Source: Anolis sagrei
Lineage: Eukaryota > Chordata > Lepidosauria > Squamata > Anolidae
Assembly: GCF_037176765.1 (NCBI RefSeq)
Contig: NC_090034.1
Coordinates: 94,166,500 to 94,230,499 of the forward strand
Reading direction: 5' to 3'
Length of the DNA: 64,000 nt
Shown: piece by piece, positions 23,607-34,586 of the stretch
Layout: each line of letters opens with the position of its first letter
Numbering within the stretch: position 1 is the first letter of the stretch
Program-made: the position numbers and the translations under genes
Notes under the pieces: model-generated
The model's input: the letters and a program-made list of their open reading frames with translations, nothing else
What the model was told of the DNA's origin: nothing
The model's database searches: none

Positions 23607-24062
23607 GGGATTGTGGCGCAGCTGGCTGAGTGTCAGCTGCATTAAGATCACTCTGACCAAAAGGTCATGAGTCCGAAGCCAGCCCGGGTTGGAGTGGGCT
23701 TCCAACCAATTGTGTAGCCTGTTGTTGACCTTTGCAACCCAAAAGACAGTTGCATCTGTCAAGTAGGAAAATTAGGTACCACCTTGTGTGGGGAGGCTAA
23801 ATTAATGAGGCCATAAAAAAGACTCCAGCAAAACGATGAGGGGAATGCGGAAGTACTTTCATCAGTGTCGCAGATGGACGATGAAAGCGACAGCTCCCCT
23901 GGCAGCCAAGAAAAATTAAATAGCCTCTGTGTATGTCTGTATACGTTGTATGTCAAATTGGCATTGAATGTTTGCCATATATGTGTACATTGCAATCTGC
24001 CCTTAGTCCCCTGCGGAGTGAGAAGGGCGGGATGTAAATACTGTAAATAAATAAATAAATAA
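23607..24062 (+). mobile_element. tRNA-derived SINE with L2-like tail (copy 2)
   Basis: Sense copy of the SINE at 2838-3289, starting GGGATTGTGGCGCAGCTGG and ending in GGGATGTAAATACTG and (TAAA)n. It is the most complete example of the family in the window. Confidence 0.78.
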
Positions 24063-24953
24063 TAAGCATACACAATATTATAAAATAAATAAAGTTACTC
24101 CTGGTCACTGAAGCCATTCCATATGCTGTATCCATTGCACCGAGCTCCAGGATAACCCAAACAGCAAAGTAAAAATACATTTTATTTTGGAAAACATTCA
24201 ATCCATCTGCGTCCATTGAAATAAATCACCAATGGTGACCCTGGAGCCTCAAAGGCCACCACTAACATGTTGTCTCTAGCCCTGTCTCCAGGAGGAGACG
24301 CTATTGAGTTTTAAATTTATTTTAACCAGCCAAAGGTCAGCTCTGGTCAAATATATCACTGACCAAATGGGGCGACCGTGTGTGTGTGTGAGATGACATC
24401 ACAAAACAAAAAAGGCTTGGCCTGACACTACAACTTTAGAACAATTTTCCTTTTTTGTTTAATTAATCTATAAAAGTCACTGAGGGCGTGGTTAAACAAA
24501 CTAAATATATAAACCCTGCCGACAGGTTTGTGAAACTGAAGGAGGCAACGTGAGATGACGATGCAATGGGCCAATCTTTATATCCGAAAATGTATGAGGC
24601 CCCCCATTCTCATTAATTTTTGTCATTAGCCCATGGTAGTCTTAGGCAACTGAAAGTTGTTAACAGAATCCAACTAGACATATATAGGACTGATCTCAGT
24701 TAACTACAGCATGGAAATCACCAGATAGTATTATAGGGCTTTATGGCTGACATGTTTTGAAGTGTCTACTTCAGAGCTTATAAATATGTGTGTGTGTATG
24801 TGTATAATAAGTATCCCGTACGTCCTGGAAAGGGGAAAACGTTAATTAATTTTAAATTTTGCAGATCAGGCTTTATCTGAAATGGAAACCATAACGAAAA
24901 ACCATTAACAATTAGCGAGCTGTGGCCATATTATGTAGCCTTAAATCATTTTT

Positions 24954-26539
24954 CGATTGTATCGGCCCCATAGCTGGGGGCCTTCACAAAAGGAAGAAGG
25001 ATCAGGACTCTCTCTTAGTAATATAGTGTCTCCTGGGTTGAGGAGTAAGCCCCAGAACAAGGGCTAATGACTGAGAAATCACGATTTCTAGTTGCGAAGT
25101 CTCACTAATCTGAGTATTTGCAACTCGTTGCTTTTGGCACCAGGGCTGTAGTGGGGAAGCAATTATCGCAAGGAGTGTCATCGGAGTAATAGTTTGTATA
25201 TAGTGCCTATCATATGTCTTTTTTGCATTTTGTTAATCAAGCAATAGGTGTTAAACCACCCAAGCTGTTTAAACAAGCTCTGAACATGAGTGGGGCCGCC
25301 CGCTGAACGGAATAACATTTGTTTAGAGAGAACTCTGTATTTTGATAAGTTATCAAGGCACAATACATTATGGTTTGAACCAAAACACACTGGCCATATT
25401 CCCTAGGGGAGTGGCCTCTCTGATAGTCTCTGGAATGTTATCTGTTAAAACTGGCAGTGTTATGTTTCAGTGTGCCTATGAAGGGCGGCTATCTGTTGTC
25501 ATTAACCTAGCCACTAGAGGTTGTCTGGCCATGCCTTGCTGGATCGGGCTTTGGTCTCAAAGCTGTATGTCTAAGAATGAGGTACCTGTGGATGTGGTTG
25601 TCTCACTGGACGACAATGTCTTGTCGACAGACCGTGAGCTCTGGGAGCTGGGATCAGCTCAGCTGGGCTGAGTGCACCTGCTGGTTGAGTGTGTGATGAT
25701 TAAGTGGCCGCAGGTGCCTGGGCTCATCCTCCCTAGGAGTTGTTGGGCATCGGTCAGCTTCTAAAACAGATAATATAGGAGAAAAGAGCCTCGAACCTTG
25801 ATGCCTTACATGCCTGGCCAATAGTCTGGGAAGTAGCTGGGGATGGTATCCCCCTTTGTGTTATACTTTAAATATTCAATTGGGTGGCTCTACCAAAGAC
25901 CGATTGCTCACTATGAGCTTGGTCACGGTCACTATTAAGTTGAAAGCTCTAAACATTACAGATCTTGGTCAGAACCCATAAAACATGCAAGGGACAAAGG
26001 GCTCCACCATCCAGTGACGGATGCGACACGAGCACCTACTCGCTTAGGGCCATTACCCAATCTATTCAAATGGTTTTTATTTTGTGACAGCTCCTTTTCT
26101 TACCATGATATTTGCTGGCTGACAAATATTAATGTTGGACAATGGTCATTAAGGCCCTTCTTTATGGGCTTGAGATACACAACTTGAGATATATTTATAT
26201 CCATCGGGGCCGCCCAAATGTTAACCGATCAGGCGGGAATACGATTCAACCCCGAGAGAGTCACAAGTGAAACCCATTCATATCATTTTCTTCTAACAAC
26301 CAACTGGTTTCATGAACAGGGGCTTTGGTCACGTATGGAGGTCCCCTCACCTTTTGGTATAGTGCTTTTGCTATGCCCACAGGGACAAGTATCAAGCTCA
26401 CTGGAGTCCCCTAGATGACCATTTAGGGCCTATTAATGGTCACAAGTGAATGAAGAGATGCAAGAGGCTGATGTTGGGACGGTTGTATCCCTTTATTGTT
26501 GCAGCTAGGAGCGAATCCCCATCCGATGTTCTGGTCAAC
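24954..26539. other. Unassigned DNA between inverted repeat and tandem repeat
   Basis: No family recognised. The + strand frame 25342-25671 (109 codons) and the minus-strand frame 25178-25390 show no known motif and no splice context. It could be the interior of an old retroelement, but there is no domain evidence. Confidence 0.35.
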
Positions 26540-27170
26540 TATAATTCCATGCCGTGGGTGGCATGTTGGTGTGATGTCCGGAAGCTGGCTGAATAAAGAT
26601 AAAAGCCAGGTTTTTTTTGTGGTGACCCAAGAAAAAGGGGACACTACCTACACGGTGGTTCGATTCGAGACAGATGGTATCCAGCTTTCTGATTTCGCCA
26701 ACATGTTTGGTGATTGGAGGCTGTTTTGGAGATGCCCGGTCATCGATTCCTTGCCGTGGGTGACATGTTGGTGGCGATGTCCGGAAACTGGCTGAATCAA
26801 GATGGGAGCCAGGTGTTTTTTGTACTGACCCAAGATAAAGGGGCTCACTGGCTATACAGTGGTTTGACTTGAGACAGATGGTATCCATCTTTCTGATTTT
26901 ACCAACACGTGTGGTGTTGGGAGACGGTTTTGAGATGTCCCGGTCATCAATGATTCCTTGCCCTGGATGGCATGTTGGTGGTGATGTCCAGAAGCTGGCT
27001 AAATCAAGATGGGAGCCAGGTGTTTTTTGTGACAAACCAAATATAAAGGGGCTCGCTGGCTACATAGTATTTTGACTAATAATAAGACCCAATTTTCGAG
27101 ACAGATTATATCCATCTTTCTGATTTTACCAACACGTTTGGTGATTAGAGGCTGGTTTTTGGAGCTGTGG
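26540..27170. repeat. Three-copy tandem repeat of about 205 bp
   Basis: The word GGCATGTTGGTG or a variant appears at about 26560, 26760 and 26968. Between them lie repeated AGCCAGGTGTTTTTTGT, ACAGATGGTATCCATCTTTC and CCAACACGTTTGGTGATT words. The minus-strand frame 26535-27035 stays open through two repeats and is itself repetitive, so I do not call it a gene. Confidence 0.75.
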
Positions 27171-28207
27171 TCAGGACTTGGTGGGGGATGGGGGCAAAAT
27201 ATCTGCCCCCAATCCGTGGCGATAAATAATTCAGAAAAACTAATAATTTGGTGTACGCCCAAGACACACCCTTCAGGGGTGAAGGCCATTAACTAAAACA
27301 CTCACCTAAGGTTCAATTTGATTAGGTGAAGGGAATTATAATGGCCTAAAAATAGAGAGATTATGGTCTCCGATACTCTGAGAGGGACTTCTACACATTT
27401 CCTTCAGAGGTTACATGGATTGGGTGTCCAGGGGACCCGGGTGTTTTACCCTAACTAACCCAGAGGTAGGCTGGACAGAGACGCTACCTCGGCTTTGCCA
27501 CCAAGTTCAAGATCCATAAAATTGAGATCCAGTCAAAGTTAAACAGATAACAATTAATAAAAGTTGCCCATATTTCAAATCCAAATATTGTTGTGTGGTC
27601 TCGTTATTTCGGGGGTTAGCAGGCAAACAATTTAGTTAAATTATCTTTTCTGAAAACAAGGGGATTGGGAGACGCTTCATCTTGATGGTGTCCTGTCCCT
27701 TTCGTTTTGCCTCAGAACGCTTGGTTGGATTCATTTCTTTTCTCCAACTAATCTGGATTATATTCCTGTTAACCTTTTGGAAGCAGGACTGGTTGTTTCT
27801 TGAGTTTGGGCCAGCTGCACTGCTGCATGCTTTTTCCTTGGTTGTAATCACCTCTGTAATATGGAAGCCCCTTTTGAGCCTGGCCCTTTCAGAAGGTGCC
27901 TGGGATCCCAACGGGGCTCCTTCTGTCACGCCATGTCTCAAACTCAAATGATCACACCTTGCTCTGTGGTGGTGGCTGCAAAGAGATCCTGCATTTCCCT
28001 CTTGTTTAGTCATGTTTGTTTAATTCAGTTTTGGTAAGATGCTCGGAGCTTAGAGGTTCTCCTGGGATTGGACTCTTAAACAGTTGCAGGGTCCCCAGGC
28101 AGAAACCTACTTTCCATGGGGGGAAATCAGACTTTGATTCACCTGCCTGGCAGAGCAAGGCTTTCCACGTTGAAGCCTTGATGTTTTCCATCTGTTTGTC
28201 CCATTAG
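27171..28207. other. Unassigned DNA upstream of SYCE2
   Basis: No repeat or exon recognised. An AATAAA lies near 27558. The last bases (28183-28207) form a pyrimidine-rich stretch ending in AG that could be the acceptor for the SYCE2 exon at 28208. Any SYCE2 promoter or 5' leader should be in this interval. Confidence 0.35.
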
Positions 28208-28285
28208 GTGAACTGCCGCGTGAGTGTGCCGGACAACCATCCAGGTTCATCCATCCGCATGGCGCACAGTGGAGAATACCAAGAG
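28208..28285 (+). CDS. SYCE2: SYCE2 putative first coding exon
   Basis: A TTAG acceptor-like site ends at 28207 and a GTAAGG donor starts at 28286. The ATG at 28259 begins MAHSGEYQE, joining in phase 0 to exon 2. An in-frame TAG sits directly before 28208, so either 28259 is the start or an upstream exon supplies more N-terminus. The context around the ATG has G at +4 but no purine at -3. No similarity to the human N-terminus can be seen, which is a poorly conserved part. Confidence 0.45.
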
Positions 28286-28588
28286 GTAAGGGTTGCTGCA
28301 CCGTTGAGGCAACTGAGTTCAAGTTTGGGATCTGCTTGGCGTTTCCTTGGAGCCTCTTTTCTTTGGGGAAACCGAGGTGATGGATTACCATTTGAGGGGG
28401 CACATTGCGGTGGCAAGAGGGAGTCTTTCAAAGAAGCTCAAGTTGATGGTATGTGCAGTTTCTGAAGGGGAAAGAAATGCCTGAAGTTTATGGCAATGGC
28501 CAAGGAGGATTTGTGAAATGATGAAGATCAATAAATTGATTAGGCTGATGGAGGAGAAGTATTGGTCTGCCTTAGAGAGAGAGTGGGG

Positions 28589-28627
<39 letters not shown>

Positions 28628-30951
28628 TTTTATTTGTACCCTGCTACCATCTCCCCAAGGGACTCAGAGCGGCTTACATGAGGCCGAGCCCACGGCACAT
28701 CAATAAACAAAGGCAATAACAAATAATCAATACAACAATTAAAATAAAATAAATCTCAGAAACAAAAATACACAATAAGCAATAAACAATAACAATAGTA
28801 ACATACAGCATTTATTGATAGACTGGGGAGTGGACTCATTGTGGGATTTATAAGTTATCAATATGTCATTAAAGGTAGAAGTGTCATTATATAATCATTC
28901 TTAAAGAGAGCCCAGGAAAGGTAAAGGTTTCCCCTGACATTAAGTGGATAGTAGTCGTGTCCGCACACCTCCATTTCTAATAGACACCTCCAAGGTCATG
29001 TGGCTAGCATGACCGCATGGAGTGTTGTTACCTTCCCACAGAAGCTATTGATCTGCTCACATCGTTTTGAACTGCTAAGTTGGCAGAAACTGGGGCTAAC
29101 AGTGGGAGCTCACCCCGCTCCCCGGATTCAAACCTTTGGGTCAGCAAGTTGAGCAGCGTAGCAGTTTAATCTGCTGTGCCACCAGGGCAGGGGCCCTTTG
29201 AGACTAGTCAGAACTACAAAAGCATCCGAAGGAGGAGAGGTCTGTCGATTAGACGAGTAGATGAGTGTTGACGTTTCTTCATTAGTTTTGCTTTGGTACG
29301 CCTGTTTTGTCACTGGTTTGACTTGATAGCTTTGTTAGCTGAGGCAGTGATACCCCAAGACCCCCCAAACCAAACCAAAAGAAGTCCAACCATTGGGAGA
29401 ATGAATGGGACAAGTGACTCACCTCGGTTTTAGATAGATGTGGAGAGATTGCCGTGGAGGCAGCTCGCTCCCTTTGGGGACTTCTTGGGCAAAAGGGAAA
29501 GGCTGCCTAGGACTTCCTCCGTTGGAAGGAGGAGGAAGGAACCTGTCGTTGAAGAGCAGCTGCAAAATCGCCTCTTGTCTCTCCCTTCAGAGCTGTTTTC
29601 TGATTTCTCCATGTCCAGGATTCTTTCCAAGAGGCCTCTGATGTGGTTGCTCAGCCTTTGGTGGAAGACCTTGTCCATGGGAACAAAGGTATGTTGCTTC
29701 TGTTGCAGATATTCCAAGGTTTTAAAAACCAAGATTCCTCCTCCTCTTCCTCCTCAAGCTCCCAGAACATTTGTGGCCGAATCTTGATCAGAATGTGGAA
29801 TACGAACACTGCATATTTAGATCTTGTGTGTGCTCAGCACTGGCAGGAAGTCTAGTTTCATGGCCTGCAGGAGTTTGGTACTCAGGGCTGAAAATGCCAC
29901 ACAATTCTTCAAAATGAATTGACATGTATATGCCACACCAAATTTGTCCAGGTTTTGAGGCTTACCAACTTTGGCGCACGAGCTGCCGCCTCAGTCAAGA
30001 CCAGGAAACCTCAGCATCAGAGAATCCTCTAATGCCGTAAAACAGTGGTTCCAACCTGTGGTCCATGGACCACCCGTGGTCCACAAGGACACAAATATGG
30101 CCCATGGCCTCTCCGTTACTATACCATAGCAACGAGAGTGACTGGTCTTGCGAAACCCTCTTCTATTGCTTTTATATGGTTTATATCAGTGGTTCTCAGC
30201 CTTCCGAATGCCGCGACCCCTTAATGCACTTCCTCATGTTGTGGTGACTCCCAAGCATCACATCATTTTTGTTGCTACTGTACTTCATACTGTAATTTGG
30301 TGGTCAACCCTCCTGTTCAAGGAGCTCCACTGGCTACCATTCATTTTCCGGTCCCAATTCAAGGTGCAGGTTCTCACCTACAAAGCCCTGAACGGTTTGG
30401 GACCCGCCTACCTGCGTGACTGCATCTCCCACGCAATCTCTTCGATCATCTGGAGAGCCTGCCCTGCTCGCGCTCCTACCTGCATCGCAAGGGCGATTGG
30501 TGGGGACGAGGGACAGGGCCTTCTCTGTGGTGGCCCCTCGACTCTGGAACTCACTCCCTAAGGACATCAGGCATGCCCGAACCTTGACAGTCTTCAGGAG
30601 GAGCTTGAAGACGTGGTTGTTCAAGTGTGCTTTCCCAGAATAATGATCCCATAGCACTTTGTCCTCCAAAGCACTTTATATTGTTTTAGGTCTGCTTGTA
30701 TGTTTCCACAAACCACCCCATCACATGTCCAGCATCATTTTTTTAAAATTTTAATTACATTTGGCCTGCCCATAGATTTTAAAGTGTGTTGTCCTATTTG
30801 ATAATGCTTCTGTTATTGTTTTATTGTTTTGTTGTTTTAAATTGCTTGTATCGTTGTTATTGCTTGTATTGTTGTACTGTGGGCTCGGCCTCATGTAAGC
30901 CGCACCGAGTCCCTTGGGGAGATGGTAGCAGGATATAAATAAAGTATTGTT

Positions 30952-30990
<39 letters not shown>

Positions 30991-32864
30991 ATAACCATAA
31001 CTTCATAACTGTGATTTTGCATCTACACCAGTGGTCCTCTTCCTTCCTCATTCCACGAGCCCTTAATACAGTGACCCCCAACCATCACATTATTTTCGTT
31101 GCTACTTCATAACTGTGATTTTGCATCTACACCAGTGGTCCTCATCCTTCCTCATTCTACGAGCCCTTAATACAGTGACCCCCAACCATCACATTATTTT
31201 CTTTGCTGCTTCATAACTGTGATTTTGCATCTACACCAGTGGTCCTCATCCTTCCGAATGCCACGACCCATTAATACAGTTCCTCATGGTAGTTCTTCCT
31301 AATGTTTAGGTGGTATATCTTTTCCTAAAGTTTTAATCTGTTGCTCCATGTCCTAGTCTCTAGAGCAGCAGAAAACAAACTTGACCCCTTATCAAAGTGA
31401 CACCTTTCAAATATTTCAACACAGCTGTCAAGTTCCTTCTCAGACGTTTTTTCTCCAAGCTAAACATACCCAGTTTCCTAAGCTGCTTTGCTTCTAAACT
31501 TTTGACTATTTTGGTTGCTGCACGATTCCTTTAAAATCATTCCGAGTTTTTTCGCATGACAGCATAGAAATGGTTGAAAGGAAATCACATCCTGGATTCT
31601 TAATGTAGACCATATTCACCTATTTCATTACACTTACAACATACTAGAAAATGACTTTATTTATTGAGACAGAGATATTTGTTGTTGTTTATTCGTTCAG
31701 TCATTTCCGTGACCTCATGGGCCAGTCCACACCAGAGCTCCCTGTCGGCTGTCGACACCCCCAGCTCCTTCAAGGTTAAGCCACTCACTTCAAGGATAAC
31801 ATCAATTCATCTTGCTCTTGGTCGGCCCCTCTTCCTTTTTCCTTTCATTTTCCCCAGCATTATTATCATTCTCCAAGCTTTTCTGTCTTCTTATTATGTG
31901 GCCGAAGTGTTTCATCTTTGCCTTTAATACCCTTCCCTCCAGTGATTAGTTGGGCTTTTATTTCCTGGAGTCTGGACTAGTTTGATCTTCTTGCGGTCTA
32001 AGGCACTCTCAGTTTTCCTCCAACACCACAGTTCAAAAGCATCTATCTTCCTTTGCTCAGCCTTCCTTATGGTGAAGCTCTTGAATCCATAGGTTACTAC
32101 GGGGAATACCATTGCTTTAACTATGCGGATTTTTGTTGCCAGTGTGATGTCTCTACTCTTAACTGTTTTATCAAGATTGGTCATTGCTCTCCTCCCAAGA
32201 AGTAAACGTCTTCTGATTTTCTGGCTGTAGTCTGCGAAATACAGGGTGAGGCAGCATAATTTCCTTTATTCAGAACTTAATAAAACCAATTGCATGAATC
32301 AGATTTTTTTTTATAATGTAGGCACATATATAACCTTTTTTTAAACATAGTTTTGAAGATCAAATTAGGTAGGTGATGTCCGCCATTCTCCTTTCTCCAT
32401 ACACTGAGTAAACCGATTTCTGGCATTTGTTATGACTCTTGCCAGCATAGCAGGCGTTATGTTGGCAATTTCTTCCTGGATGTTGGTCTTCAAATCTTGT
32501 AGGCTCCTTGGACAGTTCACATAAACACGGGATTTCAAAAAACCTCATGGGAAAAAAATCACAAGGTGCCAAATCTGGAGAGCGGGCCGGCCACTCCAAA
32601 TCCGCTCGAAAGGTAGGCCTCAACGGCAAAAGCACTGTCCTCACTGTTCCAACGCATGATGGCGACTGAACTGTGTCAGGACAAGACTTTATACTCCCGC
32701 CTCTCGAACAAGACCACTAGCTCTCCGCTACGTCTTCAACCGACAGAATGGCTCGCATTTTTAAAAAGGAAGTTATGCTGCCTCACCCTGTATTAAAATG
32801 TCAAAATCTGCCTCTGTTGGGAAATAATAGGTGTGTTACTTTTGAACGTACTGTTGTTACAAGA

Positions 32865-32904
<40 letters not shown>

Positions 32905-34427
32905 CAAATGCTATTTTTACTTTTTTCCAACCATAGGAAAGAATTCAATAATTGAAGATATGGAGCAAGAAGTTCAGGAACTGATAAGCAAAATTAATGA
33001 GAATCGGAAGAAAGACGAGGAGTTCATGATGACGTTCAGAGAAAATCTTTGGATAAAGGTAAAGTCATATAGTTATAATGCACAAGTTGCATTCTGATTA
33101 ATTGGGAAGAATAACTACAAGTCCCCTAAATTATTGTGTTTTCTTCCTATTTCCTAGTGTTCTGTGTTGGCTTCTTGTACTTAGTCAATACTCAGAATTC
33201 AATAACGCCAAGTATTTTAGAAAAAAATAGTCACCAGAATCTTTTACTTGCTCATAAAATCTTTTCCCCAAAAATTCAGATATGGTTGCATCTTTCCCAT
33301 TTTACACACTGAAAATCTTTTCAGCGTCCATCCTATTTCCTCTTTTCAGTATGTTCTTTAATATAATCTGACTCTTTTCATGTAAAGAAATGTTCAAACG
33401 TTCTTTCTGGCATTTGTATTACACTATGTAACACAATTTTTATTCCTGGATTATAAATGTAATTTCCGAATTAGTTCTAACAATATGGAAAAGTTTATTA
33501 AACTGCACAAACTTTGTTTTTGCGGGATACCCTGCAGCACATTTTGCTATAGTTTTCCATTGACTATCTTGTAGAGTACCAACCAATTCAACATAGTTTG
33601 TAGCAGCCACAAAAATGAAGTTTCTGGAGTATAACAACTCAAGTACTACACAATTAAAAAGGAAAGAATACTTTCAAACCAGGAACAGAATTTTTCAAAT
33701 TTAGTTTCATAGTATAACTGCTCCCCCTGCTCTCTGCTCAATTTCCTTTTTTCCCCCTGGTGAGTTAAGTTACACCACAGGAGCTGCTGAGTTTATTAAT
33801 ATCAACCTTTGCGCTGTTTCAAAGGACATGATTGGTGGTTGGATTCTAACTGCATAGCTGCTCCTTAAATTTCTGATCATTCCACTGATGTATGGTCGTA
33901 ACTATTCATTGTTATTTGTCCAAAAGTGGACCTCAAGTTATGTATGGGACATCTCCAAGAACCATAGTTCATGACGTTGAAAAATCATGGCTGTAAATTA
34001 CTTGATTGTGTCAAACACCCTGTAATGCGGTCTCCCTCATTTCCTAATATTAGACCATCATCTTTTCTAACAACTCACACTGTCTTATGTCATTTTATGA
34101 TATTTACTCAAAGTAGCCATTACTAAATTCTCATATGGTTATATGTGGATATGTTTGCAAGTGTTGAGAAGTAAAATTTGTCAAAGTCTTTTAACTTAGG
34201 ACAAGCTCTTCATAAAGGATTTTTAAAAAATCTTTAGCTCTTATTAATTCTTCTCTTTCTTCTGAAAGGTTTCAAGCTTATTAGAAGAGTCAGAAGAAAG
34301 GCTGCTTACCGCTTATGACCATAGCATGAAGCTCATTCAGGACAATCTCCAAGAGGTTTTTGAGAATATAGAGAGTATTAGGGAGATTGAGACTGAGCTC
34401 AGACAATTGGGTTCAAATATTGAATAA
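28259..34427 (+). CDS. SYCE2: SYCE2, synaptonemal complex central element protein 2 (four exons)
   Basis: Coding exons join 28259-28285, 29619-29688, 32937-33058 and 34269-34427 with consistent phases (0, 1, 0) and GT-AG borders, giving about 125 residues. SYCE2 with TEX12 builds the fibrous backbone of the synaptonemal complex central element in meiotic prophase. Residues from exons 3 and 4 (ELISKINENRKKDEEFM, NLQEVFENIESIREIETEL) follow the human helical core (ELIENINKSRQKDHALM, KLQEFTQKMAKISHLETEL), quoted from memory. The stop falls where the human core ends, so the human C-terminal tail of roughly 60 residues is missing; the N-terminus is short as well. The coiled-coil core is intact and splice sites look normal, so the gene is probably functional in the germ line. 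The first exon is the least certain part. Confidence 0.8.
28592..28810 (-). mobile_element. L2 LINE 3' end in SYCE2 intron 1
   Basis: The minus strand reads CATGTAAGCCGCTCTGAGTC and then CCTTGGGGAGATGGTAGCAG, ending in a long (ATT)n microsatellite (28592-28629 on the + strand). This is the standard L2 3' end in reptiles, also seen at 30305-30990, 56290-56560 and 58140-58240. Confidence 0.8.
28922..29190 (-). mobile_element. tRNA-derived SINE in SYCE2 intron 1
   Basis: Same family and orientation as 793-1067: minus-strand head GGTGGCACAGCAGATTAAAC, body CCTTGGAGGTGTCTA, tail CTTTACCTTTCC. Slightly decayed box B. Confidence 0.8.
29619..29688 (+). CDS. SYCE2: SYCE2 exon 2
   Basis: 70 nt between acceptor TTTCTCCATGTCCAG and donor GTATGT. 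It reads DSFQEASDVV and QPLVEDLVHGNK and ends in phase 1, which fits exon 3. It lies in the non-conserved N-terminal region of the family, so support comes from splice sites and phase rather than sequence similarity. Confidence 0.6.
29900..30187. other. SYCE2 intron 2, unassigned part
   Basis: Near 30045-30110 there is a GTGGTCCATGGACCACCCGTGG segment like those of hAT-type non-autonomous repeats. Nothing else recognised. Confidence 0.35.
30188..31290 (+). mobile_element. hAT-like element split by an L2 insertion
   Basis: 30188-30300 begins CAGTGGTTCTCAGCCTTCCG with GCCGCGACCCCTTAA, typical of hAT non-autonomous elements. 30305-30990 is an L2 insertion. 30991-31290 resumes hAT sequence as three tandem units of about 100 bp (CTTCATAACTGTGATTTTGC repeated). 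The order shows hAT first, L2 later. Confidence 0.65.
30305..30990 (+). mobile_element. L2 LINE 3' end inside the hAT element
   Basis: Frames give LHWLPFIFRSQFKVQVLTYK and ALNGLGPAYLRD, the C-terminal L2 ORF2 peptide. The 3' UTR CATGTAAGCCGCACCGAGTC follows, then a (TTG)n tail at 30943-30990. 5' truncated; coding part shifted out of frame near 30450. Confidence 0.85.
31291..31510 (-). mobile_element. Old CR1 fragment
   Basis: Matches the minus-strand CR1 3' coding region by order of words (CTAAACATACCCAGTTTCCT, GTCCTAGTCTCTAGAGCAGC, AGCAGAAAACAAACTTG) but is much more diverged than the other CR1 pieces. Confidence 0.7.
31676..32239 (-). mobile_element. BovB (RTE) LINE fragment, copy A
   Basis: The minus-strand frame reads TNLDKTVKSRDITLATK, IRIVKAMVFPVVTYG and IDAFELWCWRKTESALDRKK, the C-terminal part of BovB reverse transcriptase. 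The 3' UTR runs to the GTTGTTGTT start at 31676. BovB is the LINE family known for horizontal transfer among squamates and ruminants. It ends upstream at a mariner element; the same junction occurs at 59822. Confidence 0.85.
32242..32790 (-). mobile_element. Mariner-type DNA transposon, internally deleted, copy A
   Basis: TIRs CAGGGTGAGGCAGCATAA and its complement at 32242 and 32790 are flanked by TA on both sides. The minus-strand frame 32360-32644 reads WPARSPDLAPCDFF, the transposase motif holding the third catalytic aspartate, followed by a recognisable C-terminus. At 549 bp it lacks the N-terminal DNA-binding region and cannot make active transposase. The sequence CCTGTATT ends the right side. 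Confidence 0.9.
32869..32902. repeat. CA microsatellite
   Basis: Perfect (CA)n about 35 bases upstream of the SYCE2 exon 3 acceptor. It may reduce acceptor strength or form Z-DNA; length variation would be expected. Confidence 0.95.
32937..33058 (+). CDS. SYCE2: SYCE2 exon 3
   Basis: 122 nt between acceptor TTTTTTCCAACCATAG and donor GTAAAG. It reads EDMEQEVQELISKINENRKK and then DEEFMMTFRENLWIK, the first half of the conserved helical core; human SYCE2 has LIENINKSRQKDHALMTNFR at this place. It starts phase 1 and ends phase 0. This is the exon that makes the identification secure. Confidence 0.85.
33059..34268. other. SYCE2 intron 3
   Basis: About 1.2 kb, AT-rich, with no repeat recognised. 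It is the least transposon-loaded interval of comparable size in the window. Confidence 0.6.
34269..34427 (+). CDS. SYCE2: SYCE2 last coding exon
   Basis: Acceptor TTCTCTTTCTTCTGAAAG, then VSSLLEESEERLLTAYDHSM and KLIQDNLQEVFENIESIREI, ending ETELRQLGSNIE with a TAA at 34425-34427. Human counterpart: VSDLTEKLEERIYQIYNDHN and following. The frame stops at the point where the human protein continues with a poorly conserved tail. Confidence 0.85.
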   Translation, partial: VSSLLEESEERLLTAYDHSMKLIQDNLQEVFENIESIREIETELRQLGSNIE

Positions 34428-34552
34428 AGACCTGTATGGTCAGGCTGAACCATACAGAAAAAAAACCATACAGAAAAAAGGAAGAAACAAGATACAAAAA
34501 ACCAATGCTGATTCTAATTCATGAAATTTGTAACATGTTTATTTAGAATGGA

Positions 34553-34586
34553 AATAAATATTCAGAACTGTTTGAAATTAAATAAA
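34553..34586 (+). terminator. SYCE2: SYCE2 polyadenylation signals
   Basis: Two AATAAA hexamers at 34553 and 34581, about 125-155 bases after the stop codon, suit 3' end formation of the SYCE2 transcript. Confidence 0.6.

Larger units (their letters stand above)
20413..24953 (-). repeat. Composite duplicated block, copy 2 (right arm of 23 kb inverted repeat)
   Basis: Reverse complement of 1926-6262, with the same order of parts: VNTR near 20495-20960, 145-bp family to 21180, CAT microsatellite, Penelope tail, CR1 end, unassigned core and two SINEs. It shares with copy 1 the absence of the 350-bp segment present at 50437-50780 in copy 3, so copies 1 and 2 descend from the same intermediate. 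Its outer edge at about 24953 abuts unique sequence. Confidence 0.85.

Noticed and set aside
1926-24953. A giant DNA transposon with 4.4 kb terminal inverted repeats
   Set aside because: No transposase or capsid gene lies in the spacer, no target duplication is seen at 1926 and 24953, and the block also exists singly at 43978. Inverted segmental duplication is simpler.
25342-25671. 109-codon frame as a host exon
   Set aside because: No family resemblance and no convincing splice sites; single-frame openness of this size is expected by chance.
24954-27640. LTR retroelement
   Set aside because: Some promoter- and polyadenylation-like sequence is present, but I found no long direct repeats, primer site or domain. 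Left as unassigned.
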